Program-made: the position numbers and the translations under genes
In this document: piece after piece, positions 44,398-54,882 of the stretch
How positions within the stretch are numbered: the first letter of the stretch is position 1
How the letters are laid out: the number at the start of each line of letters is the position of its first letter
Assembly: GCF_001642475.1 (NCBI RefSeq)
Contig: NW_019173935.1
Coordinates: forward strand, 310,001 to 374,000
Source of the DNA: Fonsecaea monophora
Lineage: Eukaryota > Ascomycota > Eurotiomycetes > Chaetothyriales > Herpotrichiellaceae
Direction: 5' to 3'
Length of the DNA: 64,000 nt
The notes under the pieces: model-generated
The model's input: only the letters and a program-made list of their open reading frames with translations
Database searches by the model: none
What the model was told of the DNA's origin: nothing

Positions 44398-45105
44398 GGT
44401 GTTGTTTCGAGTGGTTCTAGTACTAGTAGTAACAATGGCGGTAGTAGCTGCAGTACTAGTTGTTGATGTTCTTACAAGCCCTTGGAGGATTCGCCTGTTG
44501 TCTTGAGAAAGTCCCGATATATACCGATAGTGTTGTGGTAGATATGACCGGATATTGGGAGCCCTCCATAAGTCTGCTTTCAAATACGTACAGCGACCAT
44601 TGTGAAAGAGGGGGAGAGAGTGCATTCACCAATCCCGATCGCCAAGGAGCGGGAGCGCAATTCCCCAGGCGGAGGTGCTGACGAGAACTCCGGACTGTCT
44701 TCTCCACGAGTTTACACGCAACCTACCCACCTTACGGGTAACCTGGATTTGGTGGTGTGCAATGAATTATCGGACTCTGCTGGAGGAATCGCACAATCCC
44801 GAAACAGCCTCTCCCAGCTACAACAATGAATAATCCGACATAATCAGTCTAGAACGGTACATACCGGCGAGTTTGGTCGAAGCGGTGTTTCAAAACACCG
44901 TCCAAGACTCTCAGTGATTGGTGTGGAGACAGAAGACTCGCAGTTCCTCGGTCCATGCGAGAGGGAAAGGCAAGTAGAAAACAAATAAGGAAAAGGAAAT
45001 ATAAAGGAGATATTGGATGGATTTCTCGTGTTAAATGGTGGTGAAAGAGGGAAGAGAGTACTCGTGCAGAACAAGACAATCTGTGAACATTGATTACACT
45101 GCAAA
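44398..45105. promoter_or_regulatory. Divergent promoter of the glutathione transferase and old yellow enzyme genes
   Basis: A 708-base gap between divergent start codons. It holds the palindrome CGGTACATACCG (44855-44866). It also holds GATATTGGGA (44551-44560) and GATATTGGAT (45009-45018), both with an inverted CCAAT core. Confidence 0.55.
44855..44866. promoter_or_regulatory. CGG-N6-CCG palindrome, candidate Zn2Cys6 site
   Basis: CGGTACATACCG pairs CGGTA with TACCG around two central bases. The CGG-N6-CCG form is the spacing bound by Ppr1/UaY-type fungal zinc-cluster activators. It is 240 bases upstream of the old yellow enzyme start. Binding is inferred from form only. Confidence 0.4.
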
Positions 45106-46686
45106 ATGGAGCAACTCATCACCCCGATCAAACATCTAAAGCAGCCCTTGCAGATCGGCCCGCTGAAGCTTCGAAACCGGTTTGCCATGTCCTCGATTTC
45201 TCGGAATAGGTGTGTCTCAATTTCAAAGTGATGGTTGCAGGGTGTCAAACCCGACTCACGCGCTTCAGATCCGACAATACGTACCCAAACGAGCTGAATG
45301 GCGAATACTTCTACCAGCGCGCTCTCGGGGGTGCCGGCCTGATCGTCGCCGGAGGAGCCCTCATCGAGCCGCAGGGGACGCCGATGCGGGAAACGCCTCA
45401 GATCGACACGCACGAACACATGCTGGCGTGGAAAAAGGTCGTCGACAAGGTGCACACGGTGCCCGGGTCGGTGTTTTTCTGTCAGCTCTGGCACTGTACG
45501 GTCAGATCACTTGTTATTAAGCGTCCAACGAGCTAACTCGGAAGATGTACAGGCGGTCGCATGACATACGCGGACGCAAAGATCCAAAAGGACTATGGGC
45601 GACCGACCATCGCCCCGAGCGCGATCCAGGCGCGCATGGGAGTCGCACCCGACAACGACGGCGTGTATGATCTCGAGCCAGGACTCGAAAAAGGGTATTC
45701 CACGCCGACGGCCATTGAGGACCCGAAAGCGGTGGTCGAGCAGTTCCGGCGATCGGCCATTTTTGCAAAAGCCGCTGGATTCGACGGCGTCGAGTTGCAT
45801 GGCGCCAATGGGTATCTGGTAGCACAGGTCTGTTTTTCACACTTGGGGGCCAGCTTTCTCTCCGTGGCTGACGCACTCACTCAGTTTCTCGACGACGGCG
45901 CCAATATTCGGACGGACGCATATGGTGGATCAGTCGAAAATGTGAGTCTCGAGATTTTCCGACGGTGGATGTGACAAGGCACCAACTCATATATTTCACA
46001 GCGAGCAAGATTCTGTCTAGAATGCATCGACGCCTTGATCGATGTATGGGGCCCGTACCGCGTCGGCATCAAGCTGTCTCCCGCCGTCGGTCGAGGCGAT
46101 CTGGGCATGTTCCCGGTCGAAAGACAGATTGAGCAGTTCACGTACCTGATCAAGGAACTCGACAAGCGGCCGTTGGCATACATCAACCTGGTCCGATATC
46201 TTGGTACGTTCCCCCTTCCCCCAAAGATCCCCACGTCCACAAAGCCTATTGAAGCTAATGTGTGCGGCAAAAGAGTTCATGGACATGGAAGTCGACGGCA
46301 AGATGCGCGGGCCCAAGCACCCCGTGTGGGCGACGTATCGCCACCTGATCAAGAACGCCAAAGTGTTTCTCAACGGCGCCATCTCGCTAGTCGAGGCCGA
46401 GGAGCTCCTCAAGGACGACACCGGCGACGTCATTGTCTTTGGGCGTCCGTGGCTAGTCAACCCGGACTTTGCCAACGCGGCCATGGCGGGCAAGGAGAAG
46501 GAAATCACATTCGACTTTAACTTCGACGTGAGTCCTCCCCCTCAATTGATTCGTGGATGGTATACTGATCCAGGACGGGGCTAGTACTTTGCGCAATATC
46601 CGCCGGGGAACCCGGCCAAGGGATATATCGATTATCCTTTTCTCACTACAGACTACAAGGCTCCGCAGCTGGCGGCGAAGATTTAA
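45106..46686 (+). CDS. Old yellow enzyme family NADH:flavin oxidoreductase
   Basis: An FMN enzyme that reduces activated alkenes or related bonds with NAD(P)H. Seven exons (45106-45209, 45269-45495, 45553-45827, 45885-45941, 46002-46203, 46274-46527, 46585-46686) join to 406 residues. The active-site His/Asn pair is in ELHGANGYL near 192-197. FMN-binding segments are RNRFAMSS near the N-terminus, FCQLWHCGR and the phosphate-binding end VIVFGRPWLVNPDF. The chain has the full family length. Six introns of 57-70 bases are a high density for such a gene, and all splice in frame. It shares a promoter with the glutathione transferase; both could act on the same unsaturated intermediate. Confidence 0.93.
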
Positions 46687-47465
46687 GCGTGAGAAGCGAC
46701 AGCAGAGTATGGTTAGAAGACAGAGAAAAAGGGATTTTGATGGTGATGGTGACGGCGACGTGGCATATGTCAATGCAATAGTCTCTGTAGATATCATCCA
46801 CAACTCTAGTGCCAGTATCTCATGGAATGCTTCCCCCATAAAGTCTTGTTTCTTCACGATCGTAGCTTTGATCTCGTCTTCCCAACCTTACATTCTCATG
46901 GAACTGAGCTGCATGCCCTGGCATATCAGTGAAGCATCACGATCTTACTGCTCCCGTAACAAGACATCCTGGATGGAACAATAAGTCAGAAGAAAAGACA
47001 GAAGATACCTATGTCCCTCCCACCCATTCTCTCTCATATCACGATACGAATCGACAGAGTTGAGCAGATAAGGACTCGCGGTGCCGCTATTGATGATCCC
47101 GCAAAGGACTTTCGTGCATAATCAGCCCAGTGGTATTAGTCCTTGAAAGCACAGATCGATCGACATATAGCCACGAAGATTTACAATGATTTGTAGCCGT
47201 GACAAATGAAAGGTAGACCCCTCAGAGTTCTATCTCGAAGTACACCGAGGAGGCCGGGGTCCTTGAAAACCGTCCTAGCCCGACCGGGCCTTGACAGACA
47301 ATGAAATATAAATAGCTAAAAATAACCCCTGTGAAATCCACAATTCTTTAGAGATACAGATTGGTCTCTCTATCGTCTCAGTACCTCCACTCACCAAGTC
47401 GAAAGGACACACTACCTAATACAGAACTCGGCGCCTTACAAGGAAGCAAGCACACCCGTCCCAGA
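46687..47465. promoter_or_regulatory. Promoter region of the SnoaL-fold gene
   Basis: About 780 bases. A TATA-like sequence AATATAAATA lies at 47306-47315, about 150 bases before the ATG. Nothing coding is visible. Confidence 0.5.
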
Positions 47466-48002
47466 ATGGGGATCGAAGCGAACAACCACACGGCTCAAAT
47501 CGCGGCCTTGACCGAGAAGGTGGCCCAACTAGAACGCCGCCTACAAGAGCAAGAAGATATCGAAAGCGTCCGACGCCTGATCGACCACTACACGGCGCTG
47601 CACGACCTGGCCTTCCAAGACCCGCAGGCCCTGCAGGAATGGGAGAACCTGTTCACCGAGGACGCGCACGTCAAGTACGCGTTCGGCGAGCACTTCGGCC
47701 GCAAAGGCCTCGGCGCCTGGGCCTGGGGCCCCGAGGTGGCCCAGTACGCCCAGTGCCACCTGCAGAGCAGCAACTTCGACATGAGCTTCAGCGCGGACCG
47801 GCGCGTCGCGCACGTACGCTCCAACGGCATCACCACCTGGCTGTACCGGCGCGACGAGCTGGATCGGCACTTTGACGCCGGCGCCGTGTATCGCTGGACC
47901 ATGAGGCGCGAGGAGGACGGGACCTGGGCGATCTGGAAGATCGATCTGTATTGTGCGTGGAAGTCGGGGGAGGATTTGAATGGTGTTAGTGGAGGGAAGT
48001 AA
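47466..48002 (+). CDS. SnoaL-like (NTF2-fold) polyketide-cyclase-type protein
   Basis: One exon of 178 residues from the ATG at 47466; the open frame upstream of it lacks an ATG. The N-terminus is a heptad-like helix (AALTEKVAQLERRLQEQED). The SnoaL_4 pattern then follows: a helix with RRLIDHYTALHD, WENLFTEDAHVKY, a strand block ending in HLQSSNFDMSF, and a final WAIWKIDLYCAW. NTF2-fold proteins of this group act as dehydratases, isomerases or cyclases, or as the small subunit of ring-hydroxylating dioxygenases. The short GC-rich chain has no introns, unlike its neighbours. His-Asp pairs (DHY, LHD) could be catalytic, but this is not established. Confidence 0.82.
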   Translation: MGIEANNHTAQIAALTEKVAQLERRLQEQEDIESVRRLIDHYTALHDLAFQDPQALQEWENLFTEDAHVKYAFGEHFGRKGLGAWAWGPEVAQYAQCHLQSSNFDMSFSADRRVAHVRSNGITTWLYRRDELDRHFDAGAVYRWTMRREEDGTWAIWKIDLYCAWKSGEDLNGVSGGK

Positions 48003-48829
48003 GCTTCAGTAAGGGAGTGAGTGAGTGAGTGGCCGAGTGACTTGAGTGACTTGGGAGACAGGACAGGGAAGGTCATTATATCCAGGGGATTTTAAGAGAG
48101 GGAAAGATGAGATATTCCAGGTGACAGAGCCACAGGGACCAGCCATGCGTTGTACATTCACATCAATGCTCTCCTCTCTGTCCACCAGACAGTGTAAATA
48201 CCAAGCCGATACCCAGAGCACGGGGATTTTATATTCGGGACATACATAGATACCATCGTCTTCCGCAAAACCACCCTGCCATGCCTTGCCACGCCATTTT
48301 CCGATGCAGATCCCCCAGAACTTCTCTCGTTGCTTCCAGCATACAACGGTGGTGAGGCTGTTCACGGCATACGAGATTCCGGGCCCCATAGCCATCGTCT
48401 CGAAGAATGCCTGCTTGTCAGGACTGTCCAAACTTCAGTCGGCAAACTGAATGCCGCGTGGACCGAAGCTTTCCGCCCTGAGAGGTTAGTCGCGACGTTG
48501 GGAGCGGGGGCGGGGTTGGACGCGGACGCGGGGGACAAAGAGGAGATAGGGGGAAGAGAAAAGTGACAGATTGTTAGCTGAAATGGGTCAATTCAGCGAA
48601 TAATAGTAGTAATCCTTACGGTACTTGGTTTCTATCTTTGTGGTGGAGACGTTGTCCAAATTAAATCTATTAGGCTTGTCTCGGTATCCACCACCGGATC
48701 CACTTCCCCCTTTTCCTCAGCCTCGCTCTCTTCCACCTAGACAAGATGGACCTGGTGCCAGATATCACGTCGACGGATTTTCTCGCAACCACATCAAGTT
48801 TTAGAACCTCCAACACGCCCTGTGTGAAC
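48003..48829. other. Intergenic stretch between converging genes
   Basis: About 830 bases with a short GTGA repeat near 48015-48035. It probably holds two 3' untranslated regions. No gene is supported. Confidence 0.4.
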
Positions 48830-50594
48830 TTAAACGCGGGACTTCTCCATGTGCTTGGCCTTGTCCTTGAATGCGTCCATTTCCACGATATACGAGGACT
48901 CAGCCTCGTCCTGGCTGTGCACATCAAGATGTACCTCGTGAGCGTCGTGGTCGACCGTGATATCTGCTGCGTGAACCGCGACCGCATCCCCGAAGATCTC
49001 AGCCAGCTCCTCTAGCGCAATGCCTTTCGTTTCGGGCACGAAGAAGTAGACCCACACCAGACCACAAGCGGTAACTGCGATGAAAAGCTACAACGGCACT
49101 ATTAGACAGATGAAGGCGGACACGGAAGGCTTGTACAAAACTTACCAGGAAGAATCGCCAGTGGATGTGTGTAAAGGCTGTCGGCGCCACCTGCAGATAA
49201 ACCAAGTTCGTCAAGGCGTTGGCCGTATAGGCGACCGTGCTGCCTTTTGCCCGTAGATGATTCGGGAAGATTTCGCTGACAATGATAAAGACACACACGT
49301 CGCCGCAGACAGCATAACTGGCCTGGAACAGGAACAGCATTGCCGCACCGGTCGCCAGGCCGGCTCTGTTCGTGCCTGCTGCACCGTAGAGAGCAATCAT
49401 GGTCGTCTCAACAGTGACGCACATCAGGCACATGCTGAGGCCAACGAGCAGCAAAGTTCGACGGCCAAAGTGGTCGGCGAGCGCTGATCCGATGACGTTG
49501 AAAACGGGCGAGACCGTAATGTATCCAGCCTGGAAGCACAGTTGAGTATAGGCATCATAGCCGAGATTGCTCCAAAGAGTTGACCCCTGATTCATTCTGT
49601 TAGGAAAGGAGAGACAATAGCACTGGGCATCGGTGGGCTCACATAGTTATTGATGACCAAGTTCCCTGTGCTCTGAGACAGAAATGCTAGGCCAATAGCA
49701 ATGACCACCCGCCGACGAACCGAGGGCTTGGTGTAGAACTGCTTCCAAGACGCGTCGCTGTTCATGTCGAGCTCTGCCTGCTTCTCCATCTGGAAGAATT
49801 CCGCTCGGGCAAAGTCCTCCTGTTTCCCCCGGCCGTGCTGCCTCAACATAATTTTCAGTGAAGCATCTTTCTTGCCTTCCATGAGGAGGTGTCGAGGCGA
49901 CTCGGGAACAAAGAGGTAGCCGAATGTGAGCACCACCGGGAATACCGTGCCGAGAGCGATAGGAACGCGCCACTGGACCTCGTCCGAGACATTGTAGAAT
50001 GCAACACCAAAGTAAGATGAGATGGCGAATCCCAATGCACACAAAGCTCCATTTAGGCCAACATACAACCCTCGAAGAGCCGCTGGGGCAAGCTCGGCGC
50101 AGTAGACGATCATGACGGTCATGAAAGCGAAGCCGGTCGCCCCCGTAAAGAAGCGAAGAGCGATAAACATGCCCACATTCTGAGATGCGGATATGATGGC
50201 TGAGCTGATGATGCCGACGATGCCAATGTAAATCGACGTCCGCTTGCGTCCAATCTTGTCCGCCAAATAACCACTAATGATGATACCGAAGACACCGCCA
50301 GCCTAGTAGTCATTGTCAATACTAGGATCCCAACAGTTGCAGGGGCAGAACTGTGTATACCTGGAACACGCCAGTCGTTGCCCCTATCAGTCCAGGAGCA
50401 TTCGCTGTTTGGTTACCATCAGCATCGATGAGGCCCATATATGATAGGAATGAGGCCTTTGTAAGGGTAGTCCCGATGATACCCGCAAAATACCCATAGA
50501 CTAGCGAGCCTAGGGCGAGGAGAAAACAAGTAGAGAAATTGAGCAAGTTGAAGGCTTGCTTGCTGCTTGTGATGACTCCGGCTTCGACCGTCAT
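48830..50594 (-). CDS. MFS transporter, sugar-porter family
   Basis: A plasma-membrane symporter with twelve predicted helices. Exons 50594-50361, 50302-49643, 49586-49146 and 49087-48830 join to 530 residues. Sugar-porter signatures are present: GYLADKIGRKR between helices 2 and 3, PESPRHLLMEGK in the central loop, the second-half repeat DHFGRRTLL and PETKGIALEEL after helix 12. The family also carries quinate, lactose, inositol and aromatic acids in fungi, so sugar is not the only possible cargo. The last 50 residues are acidic and cytosolic. A 9-base inverted repeat lies 117-149 bases upstream of the start. Location between degradative enzymes suggests substrate uptake for the group. Confidence 0.92.
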
Positions 50595-51738
50595 CTTGAT
50601 TTCACCTAGGTCCTGGTGTTTGAACAGTCTTGAAGGGTGTTGGGGAAGTGAACTGGTTGATGTATTGCTGAGTAGAGTTTGTTGCGATGGTATTTAAGAG
50701 TCTCGAACTCCATACCGAATTTCTAGCCCTGATGTTCGGTATGTAGAAGCGCCTGTGTCTGCTGCTGTCGATCCCTATGCTGAAACATGACGACTCTGCT
50801 CGGCGTGGGAATGCCGTGGCGCGTGTGCCTACAGATTGCCCGTTTTCTCCAGACCTTTGAACCCCGGATATTGCAACTCCGCATTCGGCTTTCTGGAGGT
50901 ATTGGAGGTGGGGATGACTATCCGGTGTCGAGGACTTCCCTTTTGTTTAGAAGAGGTGCAGCATCCGATGAGACGTGTATTCCTGGGACTATTCCTTCTT
51001 TGACTCTCTTTCAGGTGAGCACGGTCGTAAGCTCCCCCCTTTTCCAATTGTAATGGCCGTGAATCCCTGCATATTCGCGTATACAGTACCTTGTGGCGTG
51101 AGAACGAGGTAAAACCTGACAGAGCAATAATGATTAGTTGTGCATCACCCGTCAATCTCGGACTCTGTATCGCCGGAAGTCAAGGTCAGAATACGAGAGG
51201 ATGACAACGCAGAAAATAGATTTCGAATGGGACTTGGGGGGACAGAGAGTGGCAGCGCTGTCGGCCGGCGAGCTCTCCTGCTGATGTGGCTGTCGACCAT
51301 CGGGGGGAACGATGTAGATGTTCTACCACAAGGGATTGAATTGAATAAGAGACTGTGGCTCGAAGATTGGAGATACTGGACCATCGAGGAGGTTGTGGAG
51401 GTTGAGGTCTAGCTGGAATCAGAAGAATGTGTGCGGCTGCTGCGCCTGCGCATCTGGCACCAGCCATGGGAGCCTATTGGTCTTGGCATCTCTCTGCCCA
51501 CAGTTGGCTGAGAGCTGGTCTCTCTCGCTCAATTGGCCCCAGCAGTCAATATCCTCCAGTTCACCCAACAAGAGGTCAGAGGCAGCGAGACGCCACTGAG
51601 TTCAAGCACTATTGACGCTCTTTAGGACTTATCAATCACGCCACAATGCCAGAAATGATCGCCAACGAGGCCATTCTGTTCTCCCGCGATGAATTCCTGT
51701 TCGGCGACCTCTATTGCCTGCGGCGGTGTCTACTTCCT
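50595..51738. other. Promoter of the MFS gene, then sequence without a supported gene
   Basis: About 1.1 kb. The part nearest the transporter holds an inverted repeat at 50711-50743. A 42-codon frame at 51646-51774 (MPEMIANEAILF) begins cleanly, but runs into the 3' end of the next gene on the other strand and may be a truncated gene start. Confidence 0.4.
50711..50743. promoter_or_regulatory. Perfect 9-base inverted repeat upstream of the MFS gene
   Basis: CATACCGAA and TTCGGTATG pair without mismatch across a 15-base spacer. The ends carry CCG and CGG, an everted arrangement known for zinc-cluster regulators. It shares the TACCG half-site with the palindrome before the old yellow enzyme gene. 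Confidence 0.5.
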
Positions 51739-52920
51739 CTAGCTCGCCTTCAATGCCCCCTCAAAGTCTTCTAGAAATCTCCAATAGCATTTCTCGCGCC
51801 ACCCTTTCGCCTTCCAGTCATTTGCTGCGGCGGGAAACAGGTCGACAATATCTCTGATGGTGCTGTCATGCGCGTATATGAAAAAGACATTATCCACGGC
51901 ATCTGCATCTTGAACCTTCTTGATGGTCCGCACGGTTTCAGGAATGTCATAGCCTATACTCGGATCGAAGAAGGGTTCGTCTGGTGCTCGCGACCGTTTC
52001 TTCTGAATGAGCTCGAACTCGGCACCGGGGCAGATACAACCAGGATACTGGATCAGATTGGGCAGGTAGATCTCTCCCGGCAGAGGTAGGCTCTTTGATG
52101 GACGCAGCTCGCCGCCGTGGTGGCAGAGATCACCACCCATCATAACAAACGTGTCCGGAGTGGTCCGTGCTAACCCTGCCAAATGCCCGATCGCATGGCC
52201 AGGCGTATCTAGAAGATAGAAAGACCCATCCCCGAAGAGGTCGAAGGCTCTGAACTGCCCGATCTGCAGGACATTCGGCTCTTCAAAGGTGATCTCCCGT
52301 ACTTCCCGACCCCTACAGGAGAAAGAGATTGAGTTCACAGCACTACTCTAATTCTGAGACGACTTACTTGAAGTCGCTCTCCCGTACAGGAGAGTCTGGC
52401 CTGGCCGGCCAGCCTGGAAAGAAGGCGTCTTTGAATCCTGGACCAACGACCAACTCGGTGGACGCAGGGAACGTGGAAGGATCCCCTATATGGTCATAAT
52501 GCCAGTGACTTTGTGTCGACACGTCAGCACCAACGAGCTGAGGTCTTTAGTGACGTGTTTCTCTCACCTCCAGATGATGCTATTGATGTTGGCAATGTCA
52601 ATGCCTTGGTCAGCCAGAATATCAGCCACGTGCTTCTCTCCAGAAGGCTCACCCCAGCCTCGGGTCTGCAGCGGCTTTGCCACGACGGGCGAAAACTCTC
52701 TCCAATTCGGCGGAACGCCCAGGTCGAATAATGCTTTGCGGCCCGTGTTGCTCTCAATGAGGAATGCCCACGTGGGAGCGTCGGGCAAGACTTCCATTCC
52801 AGGCATCGGCGGTGTCATGAGATAGTCCATGGGGAGACCTTTGATCTTAGTGGTCGTGTCGATGATTCGCAGCTGGGCCACGGCCCCATCTGGCACAGTG
52901 AACTTGTTGCTGGGAGTCAT
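51739..52920 (-). CDS. Metallo-beta-lactamase-fold hydrolase (lactonase-like)
   Basis: A dinuclear zinc hydrolase of ester, lactone or thioester bonds. Exons 52920-52568, 52508-52368 and 52312-51739 join to 355 residues. The metal motif HxHxDH is HWHYDH at 119-124, directly after the first intron. The later ligands are His in DTPGHAIGH, Asp in MGGDLCHH and His in FIYAHDST. The order fits the N-acyl-homoserine-lactonase branch of the superfamily, and fungal members are often lactonases or dienelactone-type hydrolases. The chain has an extra loop between the metal segments with a Lys/Arg/Pro-rich stretch. It is divergent from the TfdA-like dioxygenase, and the two may share regulation. Confidence 0.9.
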
Positions 52921-53511
52921 CTTTGGCGATCCAGGCGAAGAGGGCGGCACTGATGCAGAAGCACTGCTTGATTTAGAGGGCAGGCTGGTTCTTGGGGGCC
53001 TTGACAGGCTGCCTTCATAGACGCATCAGGCGTTTAGTGGCGTGTCTTTGGGAGGGTTGAGTGATGGCTTCCCCAATCTTTAGCCCTGGTGACCACTACG
53101 TTGGGTATTTCCCCAAGCCACGAGGCTGCCGAAACACGGGGACGTATCGGGGTCGGTGGACGGTCATGGATGGATACTTGGACCCAATACTCCATAATCC
53201 TTCTCCACAAGGCTGGCTGAGGAACCCCGACAACACGAAAAAAGAGACATACCACACTCTCGGCACAACGAGAACCCGCAGTGGCAATAGTTGGAGACGA
53301 GCCGATATACGGCTAAGCCTCGACTTCGTCGACGGATAAATGCACGGACGTTGGAATGCATCGCATACAATAATGACAAAGCTGTCTTTATCTGCGCGAT
53401 TAAATCATACCGAGTACCTGTGGTGCAACCTGTAAGAGCACACATACATACACCCACACTCACACCCACACCAATTATTATCCCGTGCTCCTGAGCTAGC
53501 TTCCTCTAAAA
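52921..53511. promoter_or_regulatory. Divergent promoter of the metallo-hydrolase and TfdA-like genes
   Basis: A 591-base gap. It contains the 10-mer TACCGAGTAC (53408-53417), about 95 bases before the dioxygenase start, and a CACACA-rich stretch near 53440-53475. Confidence 0.5.
53408..53417 (+). promoter_or_regulatory. TACCGAGTAC motif, copy 1
   Basis: A 10-base sequence upstream of the TfdA-like gene. The same sequence occurs twice upstream of the Dal5-type transporter, once in each direction. Confidence 0.4.
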
Positions 53512-54622
53512 ATGCCACACGCTGTCGAGTTCAACCTCATCGAGGTCAAAGAACTTCACCCGACCTTTGGTGCTGAGGTGTCTGGCGTCGACTTTTCTCG
53601 TCCTGTGCCGGAAGATGTCTTTCAGGAACTGTGGAAAGCCGTTAACAAGGTGAGCAGCATGCATGCATCCACTCATTGGAGGAGGGGTCAATACTGTGGC
53701 ACAAGGCGCTAATCCAATCTACAAAAAGTATGGCGTGTTGGTCTTTCGCCACGCCAAATTGAACGATGAACTGCACATCCAGTTCTCAGAGAGGCTCGGG
53801 GAACTGGACGATGTCCTCCCCCATATCCAAGCGGGCCGCCCGTTTCGTTTCAAGCACAAGGAATTGTTCGATGTGGGCAACATCGAGGAAGACAATAGTT
53901 TAGTGAAGCCAGGAAGCCACCGATGGTATTATGGCAAGGTATGTATGCGTGAAACACAGAGTCATTGGTTATTCACTACGCGCAGTTCGCTGACGCACAA
54001 CTTCAAAAAGGGCAATAATCTGTTCCATCACGATTCCTCCTTCAACCCACGGAGGGCGGGACTTTCTCTACTACGTGCCCACGAAATCCCCCCTCCGGGC
54101 CAGGGTCTGGGAGGCAACACCGACTTCGCTGACTGCCGCGCCGCATACGACGATCTCCCCGAAGACCTGAAGAAGCAGCTAGATGAAAACGACTATGTGG
54201 TGTGCCACTCCCTGTTGCATTCGCGCAGAAAAGCCGCTCCAGAGTACTTCACCGACGTCAACCCGGACAAGGGTTACTACTCGCGCCACAAGATTGTGCA
54301 GACGCACGAACGCTCGGGCCGCAAGACCTTGTACATCGGGAACCATATGCACCACGTCGAGGGCCTGCCGGAGAAGGAAAGTACCGAGCTCATTAACAGG
54401 ATACTGGAGCATGCCTGTCAGGATAAGTATGTATTGTCGGTCGAGTGGCAGAACCCGGGCGACTTGATCCTGTGGGACAACACGTCCGTCATGCATCGGG
54501 CCCATGGCGGTGCGTACGAGGGCAAGTACCGCAGAGATATGAGACGGACGACGGTTCACGACGATTCGAGCTATGCTTGGGGATTGAATGAGAAGACGAG
54601 CATGAGAGTTGGATTGCCGTAG
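53512..54622 (+). CDS. TfdA/TauD-family 2-oxoglutarate-dependent dioxygenase
   Basis: A non-haem Fe(II) enzyme coupling 2-oxoglutarate decarboxylation to substrate hydroxylation. Exons 53512-53649, 53729-53938 and 54011-54622 join to 319 residues. The iron ligands are HxD in FHHDSSF (H122 and D124) and the distal His in VMHRAH near 277, followed by RRDMRRTT with the Arg that binds 2-oxoglutarate. Several blocks resemble bacterial 2,4-D dioxygenase TfdA: HDSSF, DFADCRAAYDDLP, RSGRKTLYIG, HHVEGLP and DLILWDN. Fungal relatives include the xanthine hydroxylase XanA, so xanthine or a sulfonate is an alternative substrate. Its first exon ends ahead of a 79-base intron; an open frame running through is misleading. 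It diverges from the metallo-hydrolase. Confidence 0.93.
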
Positions 54623-54882
54623 GGGGCTATGTGTATGTATTTCAGAGCAGTGTAGGGCTGTAGTTTAATCATTGTATGAATGAATGAATAAGCGAGCAAT
54701 AGAGGTACGTATGCTGTGGCACAAGATGTCCTGTTTCCATATCAATTCTAGTCGTCGACAGCATCTATCGTAGTTTTGGAGAATCTCCTTCTATTTATTT
54801 GTATAATGCAAGTCATATCACAAAGCCAAAAGCCATAAGCTGGCGGGATCTGGTACATTTCCATTTCCGTCTCCTACCTACC

